Positions 18,501 to 27,268 of a stretch of 64,000 bases of DNA are shown here, in pieces. The stretch's first letter is position 1. Each line of letters starts with the position of its first letter. The stretch spans positions 1-64,000 of the forward strand of contig JBBIOD010000004.1 of NCBI GenBank assembly GCA_037443545.1, given 5' to 3'. The notes beneath the pieces were generated by a model. That model saw nothing but the letters and a program-made list of their open reading frames with translations. It was not told the DNA's origin and ran no database searches. The position numbers and the translations under genes were made by a program. The DNA comes from JASEGV01 sp037443545 (GTDB lineage: Bacteria; Bacteroidota; Ignavibacteria; UBA10030; BY39).

Positions 18501-19694
18501 ACTTCAAACTCCATCATCACGGATAAAGATTTTGGAAATTATGCGATGAACACAATTAGTGTAAATCGAAATCTTAACGAAGGTTGGAATTTAGTTTCAG
18601 TACCACTTTATGTTTTAGATTGGAATCGTGTTTGGATTTTTCCGAATACCGCCTCAGAAATTTATGGATATTCTGGAAAATATATTCAGGCAAGTTCGTT
18701 GTCGTTTGGACAGGGATATTGGGTAAAGTATTCTTCGCCACAAAATATTACTATCAATGGTTTGCAAATAATATCAGATTCAATCCAACTTCAAGCAGGA
18801 TGGAACATCGTCGGTGCAATTACTGATTCTGTTTTAGTTTCATCACTGAAAACAAACCCACCCGAAATTCTTGCGAGCCAATTTTTTGGATACAGCTCCG
18901 GTTATTATAATGCCGATAAAATTAAACCGATGGAAGGTTATTGGATAAAAGCGGCAAGCGATGGAAAATTATATTTATCACAAACCACTTCACCAAAGCT
19001 GAAGACAAAATATTATGAGGAAAAACCTGATGAACTAAATACACTAACCTTTGAAGTAGGCAACAAAAAGCAGACATTGTATTTCGGAAAAACTAAAAAT
19101 CGTTTTTATGGCGATCTTCCCCCGACACCGCCGGCGGGTGCTTTCGATGTTCGATTTGGAACGGGTAAGTATATCGAATTGATTCCCGACAATTTCCAAA
19201 ATACTCTCGAACTTCCTATCCAAATTCAATCGGATGGCAATCCGATTAAAATTTCTTGGAACATAAAAGGTGGAGCTGAAGTCAGTTATCAGTTGCAAAA
19301 CAGAACTGAGGATAGCAGAGACATTTCAGGTATGGGAACTATAGAAATTAAAGATATTAGAAACATTTCGCTTTTAGTTACAAACAACGTAGTGCCAGCA
19401 GAATTTGCACTGTATCAAAACTATCCGAACCCATTCAACCCGACAACAGAAATCAGATATGCTTTGCCGGAAATTAGCCGTGTTCGTTTGAGTGTGTTTG
19501 ACGTTCTGGGAAGGGAGGTAGCGGTTTTGTTTACAGGAATTCAGGAAGCTGGTAATCACAACCAACGTTGGACGCCAGAAAACAGTGGGATAATTTTAAG
19601 TTCAGGAATTTATTTCTATAAGCTCGATGCGGCGCCTGTAAATAATCCAGGAAAACGGGTTAATGAAATTAAAAAAATGTTGTTCGTACAATAA
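15594..19694 (+). CDS. Large secreted Asp-box (BNR/VPS10-like) propeller protein with two SdrD-like B domains and T9SS signal
   Basis: 1366 residues with a signal peptide (LLYLFMIIIFLPNLTHS). Residues about 90-755 hold many Asp-box motifs of the form STDGG-SW or TTNGG-SW, as in sialidase/sortilin-like and Xyl74-like propellers; two tandem propellers would fit the length. HVDQHAMAFHP and GGTQDNATQRR are typical of the WD40/YVTN/BNR family common in this phylum. Two nearly identical GSISGKKYFD modules (about 758-870 and 873-985) are SdrD B-like. The C-terminal cassette follows: duplicated WNLVSVP/GYW module, PPTPPAGAFDVRF, and the T9SS type A signal (QNYPNPFNP) from about 1270. No enzymatic residues could be assigned; probably adhesive or binding. 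Confidence 0.82.
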   Translation: MSTRLLYLFMIIIFLPNLTHSQINKNGVPEEEGENRSLREEWFYKQRALPFEEIPENARMQAFEQDQILSKTFNKNLLKVSYPAWLNVGPSPAATMSYSPLWGNISGRMRSVAIHPLNPDIIYIGAANGGVWKTTNGGLSWFPLTENEASLAMGAIAIDPNNPEIIYAGTGEALAGSNRTTYFGAGLLKSTDGGNSWTRITNGFGSNTHFSKIAVRSSNSNFVYAALAQGLWYAATPTNQGIWRSTNGGTNWTRTLNVTRAFDVIIHPTGQDTVYASVGNAASSSGFYKSTDAGQTWVQQNSGLVSASSIRRMHISQSQNNPSIIYSTIYSSDSTRVFKSTNGGSSWLRAGGNYWFGGIWGTTYYDQGWYNLHIAVNPINPDVVYVGNVDLMRTTNGGTTWTRLVTSWDGKAHVDQHAMAFHPTEPEKIFIVNDGGINKSTNSGSTFTSLNSDLSITQFYHIATSPHDVTHLIGGTQDNATQRRPPGSPNWVGVIGGDGGISVFDYSNPNYVYGEYVNGSIYRSHDGGNNFYRITSGILESGAWITPIIIHPTIPTTLYTATYRIYRTTDRGSSWTPISDGLNGTTRINSMDISRVNSNRMLALASEGTASPAVFISSDGGFNWQNITSGLPTRYMTQVRFHPDSSNIIFVTVSGFGTGHVYRSTNSGSSWTNISMTLPDIPANDIFIDPTNANTRYFVATDLGVYVTENSGMNWVKLSQNFPNTAAVSFSYHSATRILRVGTHGRGIFEMTLPQITGNISGKKYFDTEQDSSIASNSGLAGWVIKLYKDGLPQARTVTDGNGNFLFNSILPGTYTVEESLNTGWMQTFPRVSSPNVTLTTFGYNAGSRAYVVSLVEGANITNIDFGNFQFGSISGKKYFDVERDSSIVGNQKIENWVIKLFKEGLFEQRAVTNTEGEYIFTNLGVGTYTVEESLKTDWVQTYPRVGAAGVVQTVSGENAGPRAYSVVITSNSIITDKDFGNYAMNTISVNRNLNEGWNLVSVPLYVLDWNRVWIFPNTASEIYGYSGKYIQASSLSFGQGYWVKYSSPQNITINGLQIISDSIQLQAGWNIVGAITDSVLVSSLKTNPPEILASQFFGYSSGYYNADKIKPMEGYWIKAASDGKLYLSQTTSPKLKTKYYEEKPDELNTLTFEVGNKKQTLYFGKTKNRFYGDLPPTPPAGAFDVRFGTGKYIELIPDNFQNTLELPIQIQSDGNPIKISWNIKGGAEVSYQLQNRTEDSRDISGMGTIEIKDIRNISLLVTNNVVPAEFALYQNYPNPFNPTTEIRYALPEISRVRLSVFDVLGREVAVLFTGIQEAGNHNQRWTPENSGIILSSGIYFYKLDAAPVNNPGKRVNEIKKMLFVQ

Positions 19695-19718
19695 TGAAAA
19701 ATATCATTCTGTCTAGAT

Positions 19719-19742
19719 AAGATAATATTTTTCGGTTATCTT
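19719..19742. terminator. Weak stem-loop after the Asp-box gene
   Basis: AAGATAA (19719-19725) and TTATCTT (19736-19742) form a 7-base stem 25 bases after the stop codon, followed by a T-rich stretch. Possible weak terminator. Confidence 0.3.
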
Positions 19743-19750
19743 GGATACAT

Positions 19751-20235
19751 TTTTTATTTCTTAATCGATGGATATGATCCGGCATCAGTATCATACAAAC
19801 CACCATTTGCGATATTTGTTCTAGACATTATCAATTTATTTATACACGAAACCGGGCATTTTTTCTTTAAAATATTCGGCACCTGGATTTACATTTTGGG
19901 AGGTTCATTATTACAAGTTCTATTACCTCTTGCATTGGTAATTGTAACGTGGTGGTAAAATGTCCGAAATGTTAGCTATCCCGCTTTTTGGCTTGGGCAG
20001 AGCTTGATCAATGTTAGCGTTTATATCCAGGATGCACCATCCAGAAAACTAAAGTAATTAGCCAAAGGATTAATCCACGATTGGAATTGGTTGCTATCGG
20101 GCAACCTTGAATTTGCCGAGCCGCTGGGAGACACCGTCTATTATATTGGATTATTGGTTTGTTTTGTGGGAATTTTGAGTGGGGTTGTTTTTGCGTTAAT
20201 AAGTTATCGGGATTATGCAGATAAAATTACGTTTG
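19751..20235 (+). pseudogene. Decayed M50-like membrane metallopeptidase
   Basis: Frame by frame the DNA reads as one old membrane protein. First YDPASVSYKPPFAIFVLD, then a zinc-protease HETGH (codons 19845-19859, matching HExxH) and GTWIYILGGSLLQVLLPLA ending in a TAA. After it the same frame reads NVRNVSYPAFWLG, then a stop in place of a SLINVSVYI-type helix. A different frame supplies HDWNWLLSGNLEFAEPLGD followed by a transmembrane helix (YYIGLLVCFVGILSGVVFAL). At least two stops and one or two frameshifts separate these blocks. The fragment from 20091 alone has no meaning as a gene. Relatives are uncharacterised M50-like integral membrane proteins. Confidence 0.72.
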
Positions 20236-20391
20236 AAGCCTCAAACCACATAAAGATGTGTGTTATGGCTTACTTTTATTTCTTAACGTTTTATAAAATA
20301 AACCATTGTTATAATCTCAGAATTTAAAAATGATAAGTTTCTACATACACATATTTTGTTAAAATGATGTCGGTTTTCTGTAAGGGATGGA

Positions 20392-21537
20392 ATGGAATTC
20401 ATACTCAACCATTTAAGTAAACAATCAAAACTAGCGATACTCATCAGAGCGTATCTGACGATGGGTATAATTGCGATACTCGATTCTCTTTCGGGACCGC
20501 GGGTATCGGGCTATGTTTTTTATTTAATTCCGATCTTGATTGTAACTTGGTTCGCAGGCAGGCGTCAGGGGTTATTATTATCGTTCATCTCATCAGCCTT
20601 AATTTATATACATATTATGGCGGGGGCACAATCCATCACTACATATAAAGTTATCGATATACTAATACCGCTTTGGAAATTCACTGAAACATTAGTGCCT
20701 TTAATAGTTATCACTGTTGTACTCGCCGCTATGAAAAAAAAAGAGGAAGATAAACTCCAAGCAGAATTTAAATTAGCCGGAGAAATTCAATCTTATTTAT
20801 TGCCCCAGTCATTTCCAGAAATGAAGACACTCCTTTACACAGGAATGTGTAAATCAAACGTATGCGTATCAGGCGACTATTATGATTTTATGTTAGTCGA
20901 ATCGAATAAACTTGGAATAGCGGTCGGCGATGTCGCCGGGAAAGGTATATCTGGCGCAATGTTGATGGCAAATTTACAAGGTTTACTTAGAAGTTTTGCG
21001 CCGATGTATGGCAAGAATGTGGTTGAACTGATGAATAAAATTAATCACTCTATTTATACATCAACTGATACTAATCGTTTTGTAACATTATTTTATGGTG
21101 TATATGATGATTTGAACCATTCACTTACATATGTCAATGCGGGTCAGAGTTATCCAATATTATACAGAAGAGCGGCAAACCAGCATAGCCCTTCGAAGAC
21201 ATTCGATCTTCATAAAATTGGGAGCAATTTTTTTGAAAAAATTAATATCGATTCGAACAGCACAGTGTTAGGTGCATTTCCCGATGCTACATTCACACAA
21301 CAGAAAATACAGCTAAATCGGGGCGATATCATAATAATTTTTTCGGACGGAATCTCGGATGCGAGAGATTATCAAAACGATAATTACGGTGAGGATCGAA
21401 TTGCTACTATCGTTGAGGGAAATGCAGATCTGTCGCCGATTAGGTTGCAGGAAGCTATAATTAATGATATAAACACTTTTGTCGGTGATCAGATTCAATT
21501 CGATGATATGACACTAGTTGTGGCAAAGATTATTTGA
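20392..21537 (+). CDS. Membrane-anchored SpoIIE/RsbU-type PP2C serine phosphatase
   Basis: 381 residues. Residues 15-112 form about four membrane helices (a small sensor-like module with YVFYLIPILIVTWFAGRRQG). A short linker (KKKEEDKLQAEFKLAGEIQ) leads to the SpoIIE domain. PP2C metal-binding aspartates are visible: D162 (GDYYDF), D180 (GDVAGKGISGA) and D319 (FSDGISDARD). The EIQSYLLPQS switch helix is typical of RsbU-like phosphatases. It probably dephosphorylates an anti-sigma-factor antagonist in response to a membrane signal; partner genes are not in the window. AAGGGA lies upstream of the start. Confidence 0.9.
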   Translation: MEFILNHLSKQSKLAILIRAYLTMGIIAILDSLSGPRVSGYVFYLIPILIVTWFAGRRQGLLLSFISSALIYIHIMAGAQSITTYKVIDILIPLWKFTETLVPLIVITVVLAAMKKKEEDKLQAEFKLAGEIQSYLLPQSFPEMKTLLYTGMCKSNVCVSGDYYDFMLVESNKLGIAVGDVAGKGISGAMLMANLQGLLRSFAPMYGKNVVELMNKINHSIYTSTDTNRFVTLFYGVYDDLNHSLTYVNAGQSYPILYRRAANQHSPSKTFDLHKIGSNFFEKINIDSNSTVLGAFPDATFTQQKIQLNRGDIIIIFSDGISDARDYQNDNYGEDRIATIVEGNADLSPIRLQEAIINDINTFVGDQIQFDDMTLVVAKII

Positions 21538-21794
21538 AGTAAATTTCCATTCCGTCATAAGTTGTTCTTAGCCGGAGGCTCCTTCGTTTCTGGCGGATTT
21601 ACTCATTAATAGAACGGTGAGGTTGTTGTTCGCAGGTCAATAAATGAATTCATAATCGTGTAAAAACCTTCCTAATTTTTTTCATTCGGCACACCTCACA
21701 TATAAAACTACATAAAGATGTGTTGTTACTTCCTACTCCTTCAATTATATTAAACAACCAAAAATCGCTCAAATAATTAAAAGCGGATATTTTT

Positions 21795-21944
21795 ATGAAA
21801 ACTTCGACAAAGTGGTCCTACTTTTTAAGGAGCTGTGTAATGCTCCTTGCCATCGCCTCGCAATTTGCTGTTGAGATTGCTTCACAAACGGATGTGAACG
21901 CAAGCTCATATGGTGAACAGAGCAAAATGATCCTGCTGAAGTAA
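21795..21944 (+). pseudogene. 49-codon relic of a T9SS-secreted protein (signal peptide joined to sorting-signal end)
   Basis: The small frame starts with a signal-peptide-like stretch (SYFLRSCVMLLAIASQFAV) and ends GEQSKMILLK. That end matches the last residues of T9SS sorting domains such as the nearby RKMILLR and KKLIILK. Nothing of a mature domain remains between them. The simplest reading is an internal deletion of a larger secreted protein, leaving both ends in frame. A strong terminator follows 24 bases later. It may still be transcribed. Confidence 0.5.
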
Positions 21945-21967
21945 AGATTTGTTTCATCTCACTCCTT

Positions 21968-22006
21968 AAAAGCCCATGTGTGTACATTCCATGGGCTTTT
22001 TTATTT
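21968..22006. terminator. Rho-independent terminator, probably bidirectional
   Basis: AAAAGCCCATG (21968-21978) pairs with CATGGGCTTTT (21990-22000) and is followed by a T-run on the plus strand; the complementary A-run serves the minus strand. It sits between the 49-codon relic and the end of the convergent Yip1 gene. Confidence 0.8.
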
Positions 22007-22015
22007 TGTACTCAA

Positions 22016-22759
22016 TTATCTGATTCCAAATCCAAACATTACGGAAGCGAGTACCCACAAAATCCATAAACCATACGCAACTCCAAGTCCAGTGCCTAAC
22101 GATTTAGAGGAAATCTTTGAAATTCCAATTCCTAAAATACCCATCTGCCAGATTGTAAAAACGTTTAATTGTGCAAGCAGCAAATGTAATTTACTATTCA
22201 TATCAAAGTTCTGAAAAATTAAAATTGCACCACTCGGCGTGGCAGTCATCGAGTCGAATCCATACATCATAATTACTGTAACTATCGAACCTAAAAATCC
22301 TATCATACTTGTCAGTCCTAACACCTCTAGCATTTTTGTGTAAGGACCTGAAAATTTTAAACCAAATTTTGCAACTAACCAAAATATCAATGTCGCGGCA
22401 AAGAAAATGATTACTGTCATTATAACTGCCGAACCTCCACCAATGGCAAGGAACATAACAGGTCCGCTATTTCTCATTCCGTCAACATATTGATCGACTT
22501 GTTCTTGAGTCATCTTTCCCTGCTCAACCGCCTCGTGCATTTTTTCTGCTTGTTTATCATAAATTTGAGAACGTAATGAATCGTTATAGTAAAGTGCAAC
22601 GACTATTGATATTGCCATAAAAATCGAAAGCACTAAGGGCACGAGCCACGAACTTGTTTGGACTTTATTTACTGCCACCTCGTCGAAAAGTTCAAACGGT
22701 GAAGCGAATACATTCGTGATGCGGTCTATTAATGATGTCGTTTGTTCGATGTGTTCCAT
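22016..22759 (-). CDS. Yip1-domain integral membrane protein
   Basis: 247 residues with five or so membrane helices in a Yip1-type layout. An amphipathic N-terminus (SLIDRITNVFASPFELFDEV) precedes the first helix. A charged loop (KQAEKMHEAVEQGKMTQEQVDQY) follows, then helices around FLAIGGGSAVIMTVIIFFAATLI, FLGSIVTVIMMYG and VAYGLWILWVLASVMFGFG. Function in bacteria is unknown. AAAGGAATAAAA before the ATG is a good ribosome-binding site. Confidence 0.75.
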   Translation of the reverse strand: MEHIEQTTSLIDRITNVFASPFELFDEVAVNKVQTSSWLVPLVLSIFMAISIVVALYYNDSLRSQIYDKQAEKMHEAVEQGKMTQEQVDQYVDGMRNSGPVMFLAIGGGSAVIMTVIIFFAATLIFWLVAKFGLKFSGPYTKMLEVLGLTSMIGFLGSIVTVIMMYGFDSMTATPSGAILIFQNFDMNSKLHLLLAQLNVFTIWQMGILGIGISKISSKSLGTGLGVAYGLWILWVLASVMFGFGIR

Positions 22760-22839
22760 TTTTATTCCTTTGTTTTGTTAATTTTCACCGGTAAAATTAA
22801 TAAACTATATGAATATTTCCAACACCTTTTATAAAAAGC

Positions 22840-22868
22840 TTGTTAATTTTGCCGAAAAGCCCTATATT
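22840..22868 (+). promoter_or_regulatory. Sigma70-like promoter of the esterase/glycosidase operon
   Basis: TTGTTA at 22840-22845, 17 bases, TATATT at 22863-22868. It lies 24 bases before the ATG at 22893, which argues for that start over the in-frame ATG at 22809. Confidence 0.5.
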
Positions 22869-22892
22869 TTTGAAAATATAACGCATACAAAA

Positions 22893-24062
22893 ATGATAAA
22901 TAAAGTAATACTCCTTCTATTCATTATAACTTCAACATCTTTAGGAGAGGAAAAATTTACCAAACTACTAGCCCTACTCCAATCTGAAGCCGACAGCGTT
23001 AAAAAAGCGTCGATGATTTCAAACTACATTTCGAAGAACAAAATTCCAGTCGTTGAAGAGAAGTCTATTTATTTTCTCTATCGAGGCAACGCGAAAATGG
23101 TTGCAGCTCCGGGCGAGTTGAATGGATGGAACATCGATAAATCGTTAATGCAAAAAATTGATGGAACAGATTTATTTTTCCATACCGATACGCTGGATGC
23201 TGCCGGCCGTGCTGAATACAAAATATGGGTCGATAGTGTTTGGATGCTCGATCCTTTGAATCAGCGTAAGGCGCTTGGCGGCTTTGGCTATAATTCAGAT
23301 GTTTGGATGCCGAAGTATTCTCCGTCAACAGAAATCGAATTCGACGACGGAATACCTCACGGAAAGATTGATACGATTTGGTTCGAGAGTAAAATATTAC
23401 AACGAACTCATCCGATATTAATATATCAGCCCTTTACTAAAATGATGAAAAATATTCCCACCGTTTATGTAAACGATGGAGGCGAGTATTTATCCATCGC
23501 TAAAATGAATAATGTGTTGGATAATCTTATTGCGAATAACATTACTAAACCTGTAATCGGAGTATTTATAGACCCCCGCACCGACCCAGCCAATTTTGAA
23601 TCAAATATGCGGATGGTTGATTATTCGGCGAGCGAAAATTATCTGAAATTTCTTACCGACGAACTTGTTCCATTCGTAGAAAAAAATTATTCCGTTTCAA
23701 CTAAAGCGGGCGACAGGTTGATAATGGGCGCTTCGATGGGTGGATTGATTTCAACTTTTGCCTCATACTCGCGACCCGATGTTTTTAAAAACAGCGCTGC
23801 ACAATCGCCCGCTTATATGCAGGCGGATTTTTCTGGCATCGAAATGATTGCTGAAGGCGAGTACAAAAACATCGACGTGTATATCGATACCGGAACTTTA
23901 AACGATACAAAAATAGTTTCCCGCATAGCGAAAGCCTTGCTAATTGAACGGAAAATAAAACTAAACTACACCGAATATCCTGAAGGGCACAACTGGACGA
24001 ACTGGCAAGCACGCATCGACGATATTCTAAAATATTTTTTTGGAAGGGAGATTATAAAATGA
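22893..24062 (+). CDS. Secreted esterase-D/Fes-like alpha/beta hydrolase with N-terminal CBM48-like domain
   Basis: 389 residues from the ATG at 22893, where a signal peptide begins (MINKVILLLFIITSTSLG); the longer frame from 22809 would hide it. Residues about 60-150 resemble a glycogen-binding/E-set module (YFLYRGNAKMVAAPGELNGW). The catalytic domain has the nucleophile elbow GASMGG with Ser281 and a C-terminal EGHNWTNW carrying the likely His. The family hydrolyses carbohydrate or siderophore esters; here the overlap with a glycosidase gene suggests an acylated glycan. The stop overlaps the next start (ATGA), so translation is coupled. Confidence 0.82.
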   Translation: MINKVILLLFIITSTSLGEEKFTKLLALLQSEADSVKKASMISNYISKNKIPVVEEKSIYFLYRGNAKMVAAPGELNGWNIDKSLMQKIDGTDLFFHTDTLDAAGRAEYKIWVDSVWMLDPLNQRKALGGFGYNSDVWMPKYSPSTEIEFDDGIPHGKIDTIWFESKILQRTHPILIYQPFTKMMKNIPTVYVNDGGEYLSIAKMNNVLDNLIANNITKPVIGVFIDPRTDPANFESNMRMVDYSASENYLKFLTDELVPFVEKNYSVSTKAGDRLIMGASMGGLISTFASYSRPDVFKNSAAQSPAYMQADFSGIEMIAEGEYKNIDVYIDTGTLNDTKIVSRIAKALLIERKIKLNYTEYPEGHNWTNWQARIDDILKYFFGREIIK

Positions 24063-27000
24063 AAAAATACATTCACCTTTTTATCCTATTGTTGCCTCAC
24101 TTTGTTACAGGTGGAGAGATTCCATTAGTAGAACAGATTGCGATCGAAGTTAAAAAACAATCGCGCGAATTCAGCTTTACGAATAAAGAATCGGCATTCT
24201 ATTATGGCGAAACGAATGATAGAAATAAATCGAGCTGGCAGGGACTGAATGTGATGGCTCGCGAATTTTTAGAAGATTATCTGATAATCGCGGGTGATTT
24301 ACAAATCGATAAAAAGAATACTGCATCGGCGCTTGTTTATCCTCACCAACTGTTCAGAAAATATAAAAACGGCGCTTCAGAGGTGGTTACTTTATTGGAC
24401 AGTGTGCCGGTGTTATCGATCGACGTTGCCTTGCCGAATGCTTCTTTGGTAAAAATCTTCCCGCTGCTATCCGATTTTAAAAGGCAAGCTGATTACGAAA
24501 TTGATTTTGTTGATAACGTTCTTTTAATCGCCCGCAAAAATCATTTGAAACGAACTGCGAAGGCTGACTATCCGGTTTGGTTGGGAATTACTTTGAACAC
24601 TCAAATATTTCGTATTCTTGATGAATACCGGGTTGAAAAAAATTACTCGCCGTCGGGATTAGTAACAACCGAAGAACAAAAAAATTTTAAACTAACGATA
24701 GGTGTGGGGAATACAAAAAAAGAAACAATCGAATTGGTAAAGCACTCAATCCAAAATTCAGACTTACTGATTGAAAAAAGAAAAAGTCGGATGGAAAAAT
24801 TGCTGCGTGATACACGCATCAAAACACAAAACGATCGTTTCAACCGTGCTTTGATGTGGGCAAAAATTTCGATGGATGCGTTAATTATGAATCAAGTAAC
24901 AAAAGGGATATTCGCGGGGCTTCCATGGTTTAACAATTATTGGGGGAGAGATTCTTTCATATCGTTGCCTGGGTCTTCGCTAGTTACAGGAAGTTTTGCA
25001 GAAGCGCGCAAAATTTTAACTTCGTTTGCAGCGTTTCAAGAAAAAGATAAAACCAACACGAATTACGGCAGGATTCCAAACATCATTACAACAACGCACA
25101 AGTCGTACAACACTGCCGACGGCACACCGCGCTTTGTTATTGCCGCACTCGAGTACTACAAATATTCCGGAGATAAAAATTTTGTGGATGAAATTTTTCC
25201 CGTCATCCAGATGTCAATTGAAGGAACGTTGAAGCACCACTCCGACAAATATATATTTTTAGTTCACGGCGACGAGGAAACATGGATGGATGCAGTCGGG
25301 CCCGATGGTCCCTGGACACCGCGAGGTGATCGTTCTAATGATGTTCAGGCATTATGGTATCAGCAATTACTCGCAGGCGCCGAGTTTGCCAAACTATTGA
25401 AGAAGAATCAACTCGCAAATAAATGGAAAAAACTTGCAGAGGAATTGAAAAATAATTTCAATCAAGTTTTCGTTTCACCTGAAAATAATTCCATATACGA
25501 CCACCTGAATGCCGATGGAACTGCTGATACAAAACTTCGTTCGAATCAAATCTTTTGCGCTCCTATTCTGGACGAAGAAACGCGTGCAAATGTTTTGGCT
25601 AATATTGTAACCAATCTTACATACGTCTATGGTGTTGGATCGCTTAATCAGTTCGATGAACAATTTCATCCGTATCATCAGAATCTTCCTTACTATGTAA
25701 AAGACGCCGCGTATCATCAAGGCATAGTTTGGACTTGGTTGAGCGGGGAAGTGATTTCGGAGTTGTGCAGATTTGAAAAGCAGGAAAAAGCATTTCAGCT
25801 AACCGATAATTTAGTCCATCAAATAATTAACCGTGGTGCGGTGGGAACTATTTCAGAACTTTTAGATGCTCATCCACGTAGGGGCGCAAATGAACCGGAT
25901 GTTTCAGGAACATTTACGCAAGCTTGGAGCTTAGCGGAATTCATCAGAAATGTGTATCAGGATTTTATCGGAGTGAAATTCGACTTCAAAGATAAGCGTA
26001 TCGTGTATATAAAGCCTCGGTTACCAGAGGCACTTGGGAACATCGATGCAACGATTAAATTCGGCGATGAATCGTTTCTGCTGTCGGTTTCAAAAAGAAC
26101 TAAATATTCGGTGCAAATTTCAAGTGTGAATACCAAAAAGCCGATAACAATAAACTTAGATTTGCGAATGACTTCAAACGAGGTTGCTAAAATTAATTCA
26201 GTGATTCAGCCCAAATCCGATTTTATTGCGACGATTGACGAAACAGGACAAACGCTGGTAAAAGTAAATCCTGAAACTATGAGACCGGATATCAATATTA
26301 TATTCCAACCGATTCCTTACGAAAATATTTTTACCAAAATAGAATTTGCATCGCCAGCGATTTTAGACGAATACACGGTTATGCGGGCTCCCGAATATAC
26401 GCTGCTTAATAATTTTGAAATCAAAAAATCAAACAGTTCAGCCATGGTGTTATTTGAAATTGATGATCCAATCGGCGATGATAAGGGGAACGGAAACTAT
26501 ACTTATCCACTCAATCCGAATTTTCATAAAGGAATTTTAGATATAGTAAATTTCAAAGTTACCTACGACGACGATAATGTTTATTTTAAATTGAGGTTTA
26601 ACAAACTCGTTGATCCTGGATGGCATCCGGAGTATGGTTTTCAATTAACTTATGCTGCAATAGCAATCGATCAGGATGGAATTACTAATTCAGGTAGAAG
26701 GGAGGTGGGGATGAACTCGAATTTTATATTCGACTCCGATTTAGCATTTGAAAAAATAATTTATGTAGGGGGTGGCCTTCGGGTTGTTAATTCTGATGGA
26801 AAAAATTTAGCTCAATACATTCCTGTCGATAATGATGTGTTAAATCCTTTAGGAGATATTTCGACAGGGACTATCGAGTTTGCCTTACCACAAAAATATA
26901 TAGGCATACCTGCTGAAAAGTGGCGGTTCACAGTGTTAATTGGGGGGCAAGATGACCACGGCGGTGCTGGAATGGGCAATTTCAGGAGTGTGGATGCGAA

Positions 27001-27076
27001 AGCCGGTGAGTGGTCGGGCGGAGGTAAAACCAATCCGAAATTACCAAATGTGTATGATGTTTTGAAGAGCTATTAA
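24059..27076 (+). CDS. Secreted amylo-alpha-1,6-glucosidase-like enzyme with glucodextranase C-terminal domain
   Basis: 1005 residues with a signal peptide (KKYIHLFILLLPHFVTG). The N-terminal about 240 residues are beta-rich. Residues about 270-680 form an (alpha/alpha)6 barrel like the glycogen-debrancher C-domain: GIFAGLPWFNNYWGRDSFISLPG, GRIPNIIT, YNTADGTPRF, DEETWMDAVGPDGPWTPRGDRSNDVQALWY, YHQGIVWTWLSG. Residues about 770-1000 match the glucodextranase C-terminal (DOMON-like) module, including DDPIGDDKGNGNYTYPL and GGQDDHGGAGMGNFR. Likely an extracellular or periplasmic exo-acting alpha-glucosidase. It overlaps the esterase gene by 4 bases. Confidence 0.85.
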   Translation: MKKYIHLFILLLPHFVTGGEIPLVEQIAIEVKKQSREFSFTNKESAFYYGETNDRNKSSWQGLNVMAREFLEDYLIIAGDLQIDKKNTASALVYPHQLFRKYKNGASEVVTLLDSVPVLSIDVALPNASLVKIFPLLSDFKRQADYEIDFVDNVLLIARKNHLKRTAKADYPVWLGITLNTQIFRILDEYRVEKNYSPSGLVTTEEQKNFKLTIGVGNTKKETIELVKHSIQNSDLLIEKRKSRMEKLLRDTRIKTQNDRFNRALMWAKISMDALIMNQVTKGIFAGLPWFNNYWGRDSFISLPGSSLVTGSFAEARKILTSFAAFQEKDKTNTNYGRIPNIITTTHKSYNTADGTPRFVIAALEYYKYSGDKNFVDEIFPVIQMSIEGTLKHHSDKYIFLVHGDEETWMDAVGPDGPWTPRGDRSNDVQALWYQQLLAGAEFAKLLKKNQLANKWKKLAEELKNNFNQVFVSPENNSIYDHLNADGTADTKLRSNQIFCAPILDEETRANVLANIVTNLTYVYGVGSLNQFDEQFHPYHQNLPYYVKDAAYHQGIVWTWLSGEVISELCRFEKQEKAFQLTDNLVHQIINRGAVGTISELLDAHPRRGANEPDVSGTFTQAWSLAEFIRNVYQDFIGVKFDFKDKRIVYIKPRLPEALGNIDATIKFGDESFLLSVSKRTKYSVQISSVNTKKPITINLDLRMTSNEVAKINSVIQPKSDFIATIDETGQTLVKVNPETMRPDINIIFQPIPYENIFTKIEFASPAILDEYTVMRAPEYTLLNNFEIKKSNSSAMVLFEIDDPIGDDKGNGNYTYPLNPNFHKGILDIVNFKVTYDDDNVYFKLRFNKLVDPGWHPEYGFQLTYAAIAIDQDGITNSGRREVGMNSNFIFDSDLAFEKIIYVGGGLRVVNSDGKNLAQYIPVDNDVLNPLGDISTGTIEFALPQKYIGIPAEKWRFTVLIGGQDDHGGAGMGNFRSVDAKAGEWSGGGKTNPKLPNVYDVLKSY

Positions 27077-27268
27077 GTCGATGTGTATTGTAGAATAACT
27101 TCCGAGTTTTTACTCTTAAGTTAGTGAGAAGTAAATTGGCAGTTTAGTTGAGCAACAAAGAATTGGTTCAACATCCAGGAATTTTATTGCTGTAATCAAC
27201 TTTAAAAATAAATCGGACGCCTTCGATCCGAATTGATATGGAATAAAAATATCGATTGAATTGTATTC

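Noticed and set aside
20091..20327. Independent 78-codon gene
   Set aside because: Its useful part is the last membrane helix of the M50-like relic; no start signal.
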